33,537 bases of DNA, from assembly GCA_947445995.1 (NCBI GenBank), contig CANFED010000005.1, forward strand, positions 1 to 33,537, read 5' to 3'. Below, piece after piece: positions 1 to 9,970 of the stretch. The notes beneath the pieces were generated by a model. That model did no database searches, had not been told where the DNA came from, and saw nothing but the letters and a program-made list of their open reading frames with translations. Position numbers and translations under genes: made by a program. The DNA is from Oxalobacteraceae bacterium. Lineage in GTDB: Bacteria > Pseudomonadota > Gammaproteobacteria > Burkholderiales > Burkholderiaceae_D. Each line of letters opens with the position of its first letter. The first letter of the stretch is position 1.

Positions 1-644
1 ACCTGTGGTGCCATGAACTTGACAGCCTCCTGCCGGTTAGTCGTGGCGTAGCAGATATCCCCTTTTTTAGGCTCGGCGATGTCAGGAAAGCGCTGTTTGA
101 GCGCGGCAATGATGTCTGCCGTATCGTCAACGGACAAGGTCGTTTGCGATACATACGCAAGCATGTCAGGACGTGCGACTTGGAGAAGTGCAACATCATC
201 GGTGGTCTCGACCAGATACATGCCCTGCTCGGACTGGCCCATTGTTCCCTCGACTTCAGGATGACCGTCATGTCCGATCATGATGATCTCGCGACCATCG
301 CGGCGCATTTTTTCGACTTCAACATGGACTTTCGTCACCAGCGGACAAGTCGCGTCAAAAATGCGCAAGCCACGCTCTTCAGCCTCGGCTTTCACTGCTT
401 TCGATACACCGTGGGCAGAAAACACGACCGTTTGTCCAGTCGGTACATCCGCCAATTCTTCGATAAAAATCGCCCCCTTGGTACGCAAGTCATCGACAAC
501 ATAGGCGTTGTGGACGATTTCATGCCGCACGTAGATCGGCGCGCCAAACTGGATCAGAGCCCGTTCGACGATTTCAATGGCACGATCGACTCCGGCACAA
601 AATCCACGCGGCTGCGCCAACAAAATTTCCTTGTTACTCGTCAT
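1..644 (-). CDS. ispH: 4-hydroxy-3-methylbut-2-enyl diphosphate reductase, C-terminus cut by window edge
   Basis: Reverse-strand translation from ATG at 644: [30 protein letters not shown]...[10 protein letters not shown]...[11 protein letters not shown]...[12 protein letters not shown]; typical IspH/LytB motifs; open to the window start. Confidence 0.97.
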   Translation of the reverse strand, partial: MTSNKEILLAQPRGFCAGVDRAIEIVERALIQFGAPIYVRHEIVHNAYVVDDLRTKGAIFIEELADVPTGQTVVFSAHGVSKAVKAEAEERGLRIFDATCPLVTKVHVEVEKMRRDGREIIMIGHDGHPEVEGTMGQSEQGMYLVETTDDVALLQVARPDMLAYVSQTTLSVDDTADIIAALKQRFPDIAEPKKGDICYATTNRQEAVKFMAPQ

Positions 645-697
645 CTGGATGCCCTTAAAAACCTACATGAAATAAACCGTACACAGAGCAATGTAAT

Positions 698-1156
698 TTA
701 CAAGACACCAATAATCCTGACTTCAAATGTCAGTGATTGTCCGGCTAGCGGGTGATTGAAATCAAAGACGGTATCGTCACCGGCCAGTTCGCGCAGCACG
801 CCGGCGAACCGCCCTCCTCCGGGCGCATTGAATTCGACCACATCTCCGATCGCATACTGCTCCCCGAACTGCGAATTCTCAGCCAGAGTGGCGCGCGAGA
901 CGCGCTGGACAAGCGCCGGATTCCGCGGACCAAACGCTTCATCCGGCAAGAGTTCAAACGTCTCGTTGGCACCCTCTGGCAAACCCAGCAAACGCTGCTC
1001 AAGAAACGGTGCCAGCTGACCACTACCCAACTGCAGCGTGGCAGGATTGTCATTGAACGTTGTAACAATTTCGGTGCCATCTGGTGTGGCAAGACGGTAA
1101 TGCAAGGTAAGGTAAGCGCCGTCCGTGACAACCGGCTGTTGGGTAAGCGACATCAA
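698..1156 (-). CDS. FKBP-type peptidyl-prolyl cis-trans isomerase (SlpA/FkpB-like)
   Basis: 152 aa; LHYRLATPDGTEIVTTF...LGSGQLAPFLEQRLLGLPEG...FGPRNPALVQ; sits directly upstream of ispH, as in many proteobacteria. Confidence 0.9.
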   Translation of the reverse strand: MMSLTQQPVVTDGAYLTLHYRLATPDGTEIVTTFNDNPATLQLGSGQLAPFLEQRLLGLPEGANETFELLPDEAFGPRNPALVQRVSRATLAENSQFGEQYAIGDVVEFNAPGGGRFAGVLRELAGDDTVFDFNHPLAGQSLTFEVRIIGVL

Positions 1157-1255
1157 ATATTCCTGAATGACTAATAAGACGCTATTTTAAGCCACGATGA
1201 CGCCAGACTTTGCCGCACCCATCAAATGATCGCGTAATGTCATTCGTTCAACTCT

Positions 1256-1951
1256 ATGCACACGGCATCGACCGCTATGGCAATTTCCGATTGGCCCGAA
1301 CATCAGCGCCCGCGCGAACGACTTATTGCTCATGGCGCTGCAATGCTGTCCGACGCGGAGTTGCTCGCTGTCTTCCTTCGTATTGGGGTCACGGGCAAAA
1401 GCGCGGTTGATCTCGCACGTGACATGGTTGAGCACTTTGGCTCGCTCAATGGCCTGTTCCAGGCCAGCGTTACTCAATTTTCGGCAGTGCATGGTCTGGG
1501 ACCGGCCAAGTTTGCCCAGTTACAGGCAGTCATGGAACTGGCAAAACGTGCTCTTGCAGAACAATTAAAAGCAGGCATGGCACTGTCGTCCCCTCAGGTG
1601 GTGAAACAGTATTTGCAATTATCACTCGGCCATAAAAGCTATGAATCATTCACCGTGCTGTTCGTTGATGTCGGCAACAGACTCATTGCGACCGAGGAAC
1701 TGTTCCGGGGCACACTGACCCACGCCAGCGTCTATCCACGCGAAGTCGTCAAGGCAGCATTGCGCCACAATGCTGCTGCGCTTATTCTGGCGCACAACCA
1801 TCCTTCCGGGAATCCGCTACCTAGCCAGTCGGATCACGCCCTGACGCGCACACTCAAGAGCGCGCTGGCAATGATCGACGTCAAGGTACTCGATCACTTC
1901 ATCGTCGCCGGCAACGAGGTTTATTCATTCGCCGAACACGGGCTAGTGTGA
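1256..1951 (+). CDS. radC: RadC family (JAB/MPN-domain) protein
   Basis: 231 aa; [45 protein letters not shown]; metal-binding [14 protein letters not shown] motif. Start may be the ATG at 1274. Confidence 0.95.
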   Translation: MHTASTAMAISDWPEHQRPRERLIAHGAAMLSDAELLAVFLRIGVTGKSAVDLARDMVEHFGSLNGLFQASVTQFSAVHGLGPAKFAQLQAVMELAKRALAEQLKAGMALSSPQVVKQYLQLSLGHKSYESFTVLFVDVGNRLIATEELFRGTLTHASVYPREVVKAALRHNAAALILAHNHPSGNPLPSQSDHALTRTLKSALAMIDVKVLDHFIVAGNEVYSFAEHGLV

Positions 1952-2032
1952 AGATCGTCGACCAATTTTACTGCAGCCACCACATTGTTAATTTTTTTAT
2001 TATTGCAAGACACAATTGTTTTTCGCAAGTCG

Positions 2033-2061
2033 TTGAATAACCTCAATTTTTTGGTTATACT
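2033..2061 (+). promoter_or_regulatory. Putative sigma70 promoter for rpmB-rpmG
   Basis: TTGAAT (2033-2038), 17 bp spacer, TATACT (2056-2061), just upstream of rpmB. Confidence 0.6.
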
Positions 2062-2101
2062 CGCTTTTTTTCCAATTTCGGAAACTATTAAGGAGTGAGA
2101 T

Positions 2102-2338
2102 ATGGCACGAGTTTGCCAAGTCACCGGGAAAAAGCCGATGGTCGGTAATAATGTTTCCCATGCAAATAACAAAACGAAACGCCGATTTTTGCCTAACCTG
2201 CAACGTCGTCGTATTTTCGTTGAGTCCGAGAACCGTTGGGTTTCCCTGCGGCTGTCCAACGCTGGTCTGCGCACCATCGACAAGCTCGGCATTGATGCCG
2301 TCCTGGTAGACATGCGCGCTCGCGGCGAAAAAGTCTAA
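2102..2338 (+). CDS. rpmB: 50S ribosomal protein L28
   Basis: 78 aa [39 protein letters not shown] aaggag upstream. Confidence 0.98.
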   Translation: MARVCQVTGKKPMVGNNVSHANNKTKRRFLPNLQRRRIFVESENRWVSLRLSNAGLRTIDKLGIDAVLVDMRARGEKV

Positions 2339-2360
2339 CTAGCAGAATAAAGGAACCATC

Positions 2361-2528
2361 ATGGCTAAATCTGGCCGCGACAAAATCAAGCTGGAATCGA
2401 CCGCAGGTACGGGTCACTTCTACACGACTACAAAGAACAAGCGTACGACCCCGGAAAAAATGTCGATCATGAAATTCGATCCGAAAGTACGCAAGCACGT
2501 CGAATACAAAGAGACAAAGATCAAGTAA
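2361..2528 (+). CDS. rpmG: 50S ribosomal protein L33
   Basis: 55 aa [55 protein letters not shown]; below the ORF-track length cutoff; rpmB-rpmG order is classical. Confidence 0.97.
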   Translation: MAKSGRDKIKLESTAGTGHFYTTTKNKRTTPEKMSIMKFDPKVRKHVEYKETKIK

Positions 2529-2558
2529 TTGACTGTTATCTCGCTCGATGAGTACTAA

Positions 2559-2589
2559 AGCCGGTCGCGCTCGCGAGCGGCTTTTTTTT
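2559..2589 (+). terminator. Rho-independent terminator of rpmBG
   Basis: AGCCG-g-TCGC-gctc-GCGA-g-CGGCT followed by T8. Confidence 0.8.
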
Positions 2590-2632
2590 GCCTGTCGCTG
2601 CTGCATCCATCAATAAATAAGTGTGCGCGCAT

Positions 2633-2664
2633 AAAAAAGCGGTCCGCAAAACGGACCGCTTTTT
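2633..2664. terminator. Bidirectional terminator between convergent rpmG and desaturase genes
   Basis: AAAAAAGCGGTCCG-caaaa-CGGACCGCTTTTT, perfect stem with A tract and T tract. Confidence 0.85.
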
Positions 2665-2699
2665 ATCGTACGCCGGGAAAGTCCCGGCTGAACCTTGAA

Positions 2700-3902
2700 T
2701 CAGGCGTAACTGCGCAAGCGGAACGAAAATTCCTGCAGCGCCCTGATGCCGGAAGCCTCGGCACGTGTGCACCAGTCCTGCAATTGCAGCAGTAACTGAT
2801 CGCGACTGCTATGCGAACGCTCCCAGATAGCACTCAACTCCGTGCGCATCTCATGCATTGTCTGCAGGGGCTTGCTGTGCAAGAACAGCTCTCGTAACTG
2901 CTGCTGCTGCGGCACCTCGAGTTTCGCGGGCTCCCGATGCAGCAATCGTTTCGCCGACTTCAGGAAACCTGATTCCAGCTTCGCTGTACCGCGTAATTGT
3001 CCCTGCTCATCGTGCCAGGTTGTCCGTAACGATTTGGCATATTTCGACATCACGTCGTAGCGATTCGAGATCACTGATTGCAAGGTATCGAAGTCCGCAA
3101 CCAGCTTCAACCGATCGAATTTAGGCTGAGGTGCGATTTTCTTGACCTTTGCCAAACCAATGATTTCCATCATGCGAATGTACATCCAGCCAATATCGAA
3201 TTCGTACCACTTCGATGACAACTTCGCGGACGTACCAAACGTGTGATGGTTGTTGTGCAATTCTTCACCACCGATCAAGATACCGATCGGGAAAATATTG
3301 CGCGACGCATCCGTACAGTCGTAGTTGCGGTAGCCCCAATAGTGACCAATACCATTAATGATGCCAGCAGCGGTGATCGGGATCCAGATCATCTGTACAG
3401 CCCATACCGTCACACCGAGCACACCAAACAACATCACGTTGACGATTAGCATGAGGCCAACGCCCTGCCAGCTAAAACGCGTGTAGAGATTTTTTTCAAT
3501 CCAATCATCTGGCGTACCGTGACCATATTTCTCGATGGTTTCCATGTTCTTGGATTCGGTGCGATACATTTCCGAGCCAGTCAGCAACACGGCGTTAATA
3601 CCGCGTGTGACCGGGCTGTGCGGATCGTCGACGGTTTCGCATTTGGCGTGATGCTTGCGGTGAACTGCTGCCCATTCTTTGGTGACCATGCCGGTCGTTA
3701 GCCACAGCCAGAAGCGGAAAAAATGGCTTGGAATGGCATGCAATTCCAGAGCACGATGTGCCTGGTGACGATGAAGGTAAATCGTGACGCCAGCGATCGT
3801 GATATGCGTCACGATCAGCGAATAGATAACGACTTGCCAGACACTCGCGCCGGTCAGGCCGTTGGACAGGAAGTCGAGAACTGCGTTAAAGACAGTGTTC
3901 AA
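2700..3902 (-). CDS. Fatty acid desaturase (acyl-CoA delta-9 type)
   Basis: 400 aa; His-box motifs HRHQAH, HRKHH, HNNHH and multiple hydrophobic segments. Confidence 0.93.
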   Translation of the reverse strand: MNTVFNAVLDFLSNGLTGASVWQVVIYSLIVTHITIAGVTIYLHRHQAHRALELHAIPSHFFRFWLWLTTGMVTKEWAAVHRKHHAKCETVDDPHSPVTRGINAVLLTGSEMYRTESKNMETIEKYGHGTPDDWIEKNLYTRFSWQGVGLMLIVNVMLFGVLGVTVWAVQMIWIPITAAGIINGIGHYWGYRNYDCTDASRNIFPIGILIGGEELHNNHHTFGTSAKLSSKWYEFDIGWMYIRMMEIIGLAKVKKIAPQPKFDRLKLVADFDTLQSVISNRYDVMSKYAKSLRTTWHDEQGQLRGTAKLESGFLKSAKRLLHREPAKLEVPQQQQLRELFLHSKPLQTMHEMRTELSAIWERSHSSRDQLLLQLQDWCTRAEASGIRALQEFSFRLRSYA

Positions 3903-3993
3903 AATAGCACTACTCCACGGTTAGAAAATTTTCGCCGGTTACGCTGGGCCAGCGCACCTGCTTGTAGTAATTTGGACCTGAATTGTACCCGCT

Positions 3994-5352
3994 TTACTCG
4001 GTGCGACCCAAAGTTGGCGCAGCGATGTCTTTCGCGATCGGCGGCACGCCAACTGCCGGCATCGGCTCATTGAGGATACGAATCTCTCGCTGGTTATAAG
4101 GGATACGAATGTTATTGGATTGCAGCACCCGCCAGACTGCCAGGTTGACGTCGGATGTGACGCCGAAAGTACCATTTTCGGGATCAACAATCATGAACCC
4201 GAGTTCAATCTCCAATCCGTCAGGGCCAAAAAAACGTAGCACCGCACTCGGCGGCGACTCTTTCGAGACCCGCGGCACTGTCGCCGCAGCCGCGTCAAGC
4301 AGCGGCAACAGTTTCTCGATATCAGTATCGTAGGCAACCGTCACCTTGGTACTCAAGCGCAACAACCGATCCGACAAGGAGAAATTCTGCATCGGCCCGG
4401 ATACAAACAACTCGTTCGGAATGACAGATTCGACGCCATCGAGCCCGCGCAACACCGTGTAACGCGTATTGATCCGGGTAACCTGTCCGTAATACTTGTC
4501 GACCGTCACCATATCGCCAATCGCCATGCTGCGTTCAAGCAATATGACAAAGCCCGATATATAACTCCCGACAATCTTTTGCAAACCCAATCCAATTCCG
4601 ACACCAAGCGCGCCACCGAAAACCGACAACACGGTCAAATCGATTCCGACCAGAGAAAGACTGACCAACACGGCGATCAGGATCAGGACGGCGCGCGCCA
4701 TGCGCGCCATCACCGCCCGGATGGATGAATGCACCGAATCAAGTCGCATCAAACGCTGTTCGAGCGCTGCCCCTGCCCACAAGGCAACCATCAAAGTCCC
4801 CATGACCGAGACGACTGCCTGCAGGATGGTCAATAGCGATACTTTGTAACGCCCCAACGGCAACACGGTTTTTTCCAGCAGATCAATCAGGTCGGGCCAC
4901 AAACCTGTGATGTACAGCGCAAAACCGATCCAGACGCAGGCCGCTACCAGCTTCTCAATCGACACGACACTGGCACTGACCTGCCGTCCATGAGAAAAGG
5001 CGCGACGCAACACATAGAAACTCAGCCGCACCAGCACGAACGAAGCAAGCAGCGGAATGGCGACACGCAATAGATTGATGTGATGAGCTTGAGCCAGGAT
5101 AGGACGCGCCACCAAGACCAGGCAAAGGCTGATCGTTGGTGCCAGCACGCGAGAAAAACTTTCCAGGCCAATCCGCAAGATGCCTTCGTCTGGAGATCGC
5201 CGCACAAAAGCAGCACGAATCAACCGTGCCAGCGACCATCCGAGCAACAGGCAACCCGCGATAGTGGCCATTTGCCAGAGCACGCCTGGCTCTCGCAAAT
5301 CGGACCACAAGTCTGACAGCAAGCCGGAAACAAAGTTAATTGGCATTGGCAA
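3994..5352 (-). CDS. Mechanosensitive ion channel (MscS) family protein
   Basis: 452 aa; N-terminal TM segments, then SVFGGALGVGIGLGLQKIVGSYISGFVILLERSMAIGDMVTVDKYYGQVTRINTRYTVLRGLDGVESVIPNELF (MscS pore/beta domain). Confidence 0.93.
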   Translation of the reverse strand: MPMPINFVSGLLSDLWSDLREPGVLWQMATIAGCLLLGWSLARLIRAAFVRRSPDEGILRIGLESFSRVLAPTISLCLVLVARPILAQAHHINLLRVAIPLLASFVLVRLSFYVLRRAFSHGRQVSASVVSIEKLVAACVWIGFALYITGLWPDLIDLLEKTVLPLGRYKVSLLTILQAVVSVMGTLMVALWAGAALEQRLMRLDSVHSSIRAVMARMARAVLILIAVLVSLSLVGIDLTVLSVFGGALGVGIGLGLQKIVGSYISGFVILLERSMAIGDMVTVDKYYGQVTRINTRYTVLRGLDGVESVIPNELFVSGPMQNFSLSDRLLRLSTKVTVAYDTDIEKLLPLLDAAAATVPRVSKESPPSAVLRFFGPDGLEIELGFMIVDPENGTFGVTSDVNLAVWRVLQSNNIRIPYNQREIRILNEPMPAVGVPPIAKDIAAPTLGRTE

Positions 5353-5371
5353 TGCGCACGCGCGCCTCCGG

Positions 5372-6634
5372 TCAGACTATTTTTATACGCTCGAATACGG
5401 CAGCAAAGAAACCGTCGGTCTGGTGCTGGCTAGGGGTCAGCTTGAGGTAGTCCTGCATGTCCAGCTCAATCCGCTGTTCAGCCAGCACACTTTTCATTGG
5501 TACCAGGACGAAATCGGCGTGCGTAGCCAAGAAAGCTGTCACGATATCTTCGTTTTCTTCGTCCAGCAAACTGCACGTAGCATAAACCAGACGCCCACCA
5601 GTCTTGACCATACGGGCAGCACCCGCAAGGATCGACGTTTGCTTGACATTGAGTTCGGCCACGCCGACCAATGTCTGACGCCATTTGACATCCGGGTTAC
5701 GGCGTAGCGTGCCGAGTCCGCTACATGGAGCATCAACAAGGACGCGGTCAATCTTGCCGGCGAGTCGCTTGATCTTGGCATCGTTTTCATGCGCAATCTG
5801 GACCGGATGCACATTGGACAAGCCGCTACGGGCCAGTCGTGGCTTGAGCTTGGCCAGACGCTTTTCGGAAATATCGAAGGCATACAAGCGACCGGTATTG
5901 CGCATCGCTGCGCCCAGAGCGAGTGTTTTTCCACCGGCACCGGCGCAAAAGTCGACCACCATCTCACCGCGCTTGGCACCGACGATTTGCGCCAGCAACT
6001 GACTACCTTCATCTTGCACTTCGATCAGACCATCCCGGAATAACGGCAAATTCTGCAAGGCGGGTTTCTTTAGCACGCGCAATCCAACCGGGGAAAACGG
6101 CGTGACTTCTGCGAGGATGGGTGCCTCTGCCAGTGCTGTCATGACTTCTTCGCGCGAAGCCTTGATCACGTTGACGCGCAAGTCCAGCGGAGCCGGTTCG
6201 TTGAGCGCTGCGGCCAGCGCCAGAGCACCCTCTTCACCCTCACGCGCCACGAGTTTATCGAACAACCATTGGGGCAAATTGGAACGCATCACGGGAGGCA
6301 ACAACGTTCTGTCGATTTGCATCGTGTGCTCAAGCCAGGCGGTCTCTTCTTCACTCAATCCGCCCAGCGAGTCGGCACCAACGGCACCGGCCAGACCCAG
6401 CAAGGTCATACGTCGCATCGTCGGGCCATTGCCGGATTCGGAAAAACTGGTGTAGACCGATTTGTTACGCAAGACGCCGTAGATACCTTCGGCGATGGCA
6501 CCGCGTTCGCGCGAACCGAGCTTCGGATGTTCACGGAAAAAGCGCGATAGTGTGCCATCGGCAGGGCCTGTGAAGCGCAGGATATCGCGCAGGATTTCTT
6601 CGGTGCTGGTAACAATTGCGGGAGGCAATCTCAT
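5372..6634 (-). CDS. RsmB/NOP2-type RNA (cytosine-C5) methyltransferase
   Basis: 420 aa; VQDEGSQLLAQIVGAKRGEMVVDFCAGAGGKTLALGA, DAPCSGLGTLRRNPD, YATCSLLDEENEDIV. Confidence 0.93.
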   Translation of the reverse strand: MRLPPAIVTSTEEILRDILRFTGPADGTLSRFFREHPKLGSRERGAIAEGIYGVLRNKSVYTSFSESGNGPTMRRMTLLGLAGAVGADSLGGLSEEETAWLEHTMQIDRTLLPPVMRSNLPQWLFDKLVAREGEEGALALAAALNEPAPLDLRVNVIKASREEVMTALAEAPILAEVTPFSPVGLRVLKKPALQNLPLFRDGLIEVQDEGSQLLAQIVGAKRGEMVVDFCAGAGGKTLALGAAMRNTGRLYAFDISEKRLAKLKPRLARSGLSNVHPVQIAHENDAKIKRLAGKIDRVLVDAPCSGLGTLRRNPDVKWRQTLVGVAELNVKQTSILAGAARMVKTGGRLVYATCSLLDEENEDIVTAFLATHADFVLVPMKSVLAEQRIELDMQDYLKLTPSQHQTDGFFAAVFERIKIV

Positions 6635-6651
6635 GGAATTTCTCTCAAAAA

Positions 6652-7275
6652 TTAGGTGGTGCCAGTTAATTCGGTCGCTAGCAGAACCCGACCATCGCGC
6701 AGGCTCAAACGTCCGTTGACAAACCAGCGTACGACTTGCGGGTAAAGCAGGTGTTCCTGTTCCAGCACGCGGTCCGACAGCGACTGCTCGGTGTCATCTT
6801 GCTGCACAACGACCACGGCCTGCGCAATGATCGGACCATGATCAAGGTCGGCAGTAACGAAGTGGACCGTCGCGCCATGCACCTTCACACCCGCCGACAG
6901 TGCCTGACGGTGGGTTGCCAGCCCTGGGAAACTGGGTAACAAGGATGGATGGATGTTGATCATCCGTCCCTGGTAATGATCGACAAACCAGGGCGTGAGG
7001 ATGCGCATGAAGCCCGCCAGCACAACCAGGTCCGGGGCATGGAGATCAATCGCCGCGAGCAGCGCTGCATCGAAACTGTCACGTGACGAGTAGTCCTTGC
7101 TTGGAATGACGACGACCGGAATCTGCAAACTTGCTGCATAAGCCAATCCATCCGCATCAGCACGACTGCTGATGACTGCCGCGATTCGGCATGGCCATTG
7201 TTCCTGCTGCGCGGCATTGACTATGGCCTGCATGTTGCTGCCACGGCCGGAAATCAGGATCACGATATTTCTCAT
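6652..7275 (-). CDS. purN: Phosphoribosylglycinamide formyltransferase
   Basis: MRNIVILISGRGSNMQAIVNAAQ...LAGFMRILTPWFVDHYQGRMINIHPSLLPSFPGLATHRQALSAGVKVHGATVHFV; ORF extends to 7305 but the conserved start is ATG 7275. Confidence 0.96.
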   Translation of the reverse strand: MRNIVILISGRGSNMQAIVNAAQQEQWPCRIAAVISSRADADGLAYAASLQIPVVVIPSKDYSSRDSFDAALLAAIDLHAPDLVVLAGFMRILTPWFVDHYQGRMINIHPSLLPSFPGLATHRQALSAGVKVHGATVHFVTADLDHGPIIAQAVVVVQQDDTEQSLSDRVLEQEHLLYPQVVRWFVNGRLSLRDGRVLLATELTGTT

Positions 7276-7369
7276 GGCGCGCATTGTACCGTAAGGACCC
7301 GGCATTCAAGGCTGCTTGCAAAGCCAATCAGGAAGTAGGTGGATGGTGGGCCGGAATGGACGGCAAAAT

Positions 7370-7792
7370 CTACTGAAACGAATAGAAAACCCGGAAAGAT
7401 ACTTTTTTCTCGGCCCAAAAGTCCGCTGCATCGCGAAACACATCGAGCAGTGTTTCCCGTGCTTCCTTGTCGAATTTCGGCGTGTTGGGTAATTGTTCTA
7501 GGACGACGAGAAAGCCAGGTTGCGGGCCAGCCTTGAAGGTCAGATCTGTCACGCAGTCCGCCAGGGCATCAAAATTTTTCCCGAAATGCCGTGGAAAATA
7601 AAATGACTCGGCGATACATGTCAGTACTTGCTGCTTGGTAAGCGCATCAGCACAGTATGCATACAGAAAGTGCTGTCCAAGGCGCGCGGCTTCTTCCTGC
7701 AATTCGGCCACCCGAAACGCACGGATGGACTGCACCGCATTTGGCGGCACGGTTTTAAGCAAACTCATTTCTCCCTCAATTCGAGTAATCAT
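7370..7792 (-). CDS. Barstar-like ribonuclease inhibitor
   Basis: 140 aa; FPRHFGKNFDALADCVTDL matches the barstar core (PxxYGxNxDALxDCLT); adjacent to an RNase Sa-like gene. Start ATG 7792 or 7768. Confidence 0.88.
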   Translation of the reverse strand: MITRIEGEMSLLKTVPPNAVQSIRAFRVAELQEEAARLGQHFLYAYCADALTKQQVLTCIAESFYFPRHFGKNFDALADCVTDLTFKAGPQPGFLVVLEQLPNTPKFDKEARETLLDVFRDAADFWAEKKVSFRVFYSFQ

Positions 7793-7809
7793 TGTGTGGT
7801 GCGTGGTTA

Positions 7810-8187
7810 CTACTCTTCTTTGATACGTCGGAACGACGTGTAGTGGTCGGCAGTATAAAAATAGTCAGCGCCTTGCTGTGGTCGACCGCCAACGATGATC
7901 CGGCGGGCACCGCGATCGCGCGCACCAGGTGTTGGTACTGTGTATTCATGGTAATACCCGCGTTTTTCCCGAGGCAGTTGTTGTTCATAGTTGCCAAAGA
8001 CAGAACCGTCTTTTGAGTAGGGAAATGGTCCGCCGCGCTTGATCAGCACGAGCGTCGTTCGGGCTTGGGGTGGCAGCGCACTTGCGGCGATGCTCCCCTG
8101 CTCCGGCATTTGCCGGGCCATGACACCCGACGCAAGAATCGCCACGACGCAACCGGCCAGCATTTGTCTTGGCGTCTTGAAGGACAC
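7810..8187 (-). CDS. Secreted guanyl-specific ribonuclease, RNase Sa/barnase-like (N1/T1 superfamily)
   Basis: SALPPQARTTLVLIKRGGPFPYSKDGSVFGNYEQQLPREKRGYYHEYTVPTPGARDRGARRIIVGG...YFYTADHYTSFRRI closely resembles RNase Sa; signal peptide VSFKTPRQMLAGCVVAILASGVMA with a GTG start preceded by AAGGAAAG; ORF is open to 8271. Confidence 0.88.
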   Translation of the reverse strand: MSFKTPRQMLAGCVVAILASGVMARQMPEQGSIAASALPPQARTTLVLIKRGGPFPYSKDGSVFGNYEQQLPREKRGYYHEYTVPTPGARDRGARRIIVGGRPQQGADYFYTADHYTSFRRIKEE

Positions 8188-8444
8188 GGTACTTTCCTTG
8201 AGGTTGGTGGCGTCGCATAACGAAATCTGCGCGCAATCCGGTAGGGTAACGTGTTGTGTTGCTTGAATCAACCCGAATCACCAATTGCCGAACGTAGACC
8301 ACCAACACAACATAGAGAAAACCCTCGAATACGGTACATTTCCAGCGAAGGGACCTGCGTAAAACAGTTTGTTTCAAAAAACGGCAAGACACATCGGAGG
8401 GGGCTGAAGTTTAATTGAGCTATCAACATTGAAGGAGAATTCTG

Positions 8445-8780
8445 ATGAATAAATCCGTTAACCAGTTAGTGGTCGCGCTGGGCATTTCCCTTGCCCTGCT
8501 GGGCGCAAGCTCCATTGCAAGCGCCAATGACCGCTCGAATATCAACTGGTCTGTCAACATAGGAGTCCCGTATGCCTATGCTCCCGCCCCCGTGTACGTC
8601 CAGCCACCACCTGTTTATTACACGCCCCAACCCATCTACGTTCAGCCAGCACCAGTCTATATCAGACCTGAGCCGGTTTTTAGACCGGCCTATCCCGTGA
8701 TCTATGCTCCCTACCCTGGCCCGGTTTACCGCGAGTATGGGTGGCGCAGGCACCACCACTGGCATCACGACCGCGACTGA
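8445..8780 (+). CDS. Small exported Pro/Tyr-rich protein with His-rich C-terminus (hypothetical)
   Basis: 111 aa; SD gaaggag upstream of ATG; signal peptide ...LGISLALLGASSIASA; repeats PVYVQPPPVYYTPQPIYVQPAPVYIRPEPV; tail RRHHHWHHDRD. Confidence 0.8.
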   Translation: MNKSVNQLVVALGISLALLGASSIASANDRSNINWSVNIGVPYAYAPAPVYVQPPPVYYTPQPIYVQPAPVYIRPEPVFRPAYPVIYAPYPGPVYREYGWRRHHHWHHDRD

Positions 8781-9961
8781 GGCATCGCTGGAACCACATC
8801 AAAAAAAGCCAGCACGTCGGCACGGCGGGCCAGCGCATCACGCTCACCCAGCGCAATGAGTTCGCTCGTATAACTCGACTCGAACAACAGATACGACGCC
8901 AGCGCCGCACCACGCACCTCGGTAGCGCCTATCCCGGCCAGCATCATCCGTATCGGCTTGGGCAGGCTCCCCGTATGCCGACTGGCAATTTCATCGAGTC
9001 GCTGCGATGGCGCAATGATCAGCATTTCTACCGGGCGCAACTGAGTCTGGCTGCGCTGCGCATCGGTCAGCACCGACAAGGTCAGGTTGATGCGGTTCAT
9101 GCGTTCAATATCGACTGCCAGGCTGTCAAGGAAAATGCTCGACATCGCGTGTCCGGCAATTTGCGCCAGGCTGGGATAGCGAGCAGTGACAGCATTATCA
9201 TGTGCCGGCTCATGTAGCCGACCAGCGCCGATCACGAAAACCCTGTCAGCACCAAGATGGATGGCTGGTGAAATCGGTGCCAACTGGCGCATGGAGCCAT
9301 CGCCGCAATATTGACGCCGGCCGTCGCAATATAACGGCGTGGCAGGAAAAATCAACGGGATCGCAGACGAGGCCAGCAAATGCTCGACACCAATCTGGGC
9401 GCGCATCGATACGCGCTGTGTCCGGACCCACGGCGCAATATCAATCTCACTCTGATAAAACGTGATGTGCTGCCCGCCCGTGTAGGACGATGCCGTAACA
9501 GCCAGCGCATGCAGTTTGCCATCCAGCAGTGCCGCATCAAGACGCGGAAAATTCAGCATACGGTGAAGCAATGTCACCAGCGGGGTATTGTCGAGCAGCG
9601 CATTGGGCGGATTGGCATGCCACCGACGTAACAGCCAGCCGAACGACAGCAACGACAGCCAGCGCGCACCTGAACGCAGGACTCCCAGAGAATCGGCGCG
9701 ATACACCTGCTCGACTGAAAAGTTCTCCCATATCTTGAGTATCAACTGCAGGCCTTCACCGAAATCATCTGCATGACAGGCCAGTGCCGTCGCATTGATT
9801 GCCCCGGCGGACGTGCCGCAGATGATGTCGTACGGATTGCGCTCTGCCGCCCAGCCCGCCTCGCACAGGATGAGCGAGACAGCCTTGAGTACACCGACTT
9901 GATAGGCACCCCGTGCGCCACCGCCACTCAGAACCAGCCCAGTTTTTTTAGGATTGTGCAT
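8765..9961 (-). CDS. Patatin-like phospholipase
   Basis: 398 aa; LVLSGGGARGAYQVGVL and the nucleophile elbow GTSAGAINA; DGSMRQLAPISPAIHLGAD. Confidence 0.95.
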   Translation of the reverse strand: MHNPKKTGLVLSGGGARGAYQVGVLKAVSLILCEAGWAAERNPYDIICGTSAGAINATALACHADDFGEGLQLILKIWENFSVEQVYRADSLGVLRSGARWLSLLSFGWLLRRWHANPPNALLDNTPLVTLLHRMLNFPRLDAALLDGKLHALAVTASSYTGGQHITFYQSEIDIAPWVRTQRVSMRAQIGVEHLLASSAIPLIFPATPLYCDGRRQYCGDGSMRQLAPISPAIHLGADRVFVIGAGRLHEPAHDNAVTARYPSLAQIAGHAMSSIFLDSLAVDIERMNRINLTLSVLTDAQRSQTQLRPVEMLIIAPSQRLDEIASRHTGSLPKPIRMMLAGIGATEVRGAALASYLLFESSYTSELIALGERDALARRADVLAFFDVVPAMPQSRS

Positions 9962-9970
9962 AGCGGGCGA

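Noticed and set aside
144-755. 203-aa plus-strand ORF
   Set aside because: Lies opposite ispH, which is clearly coding on the minus strand.
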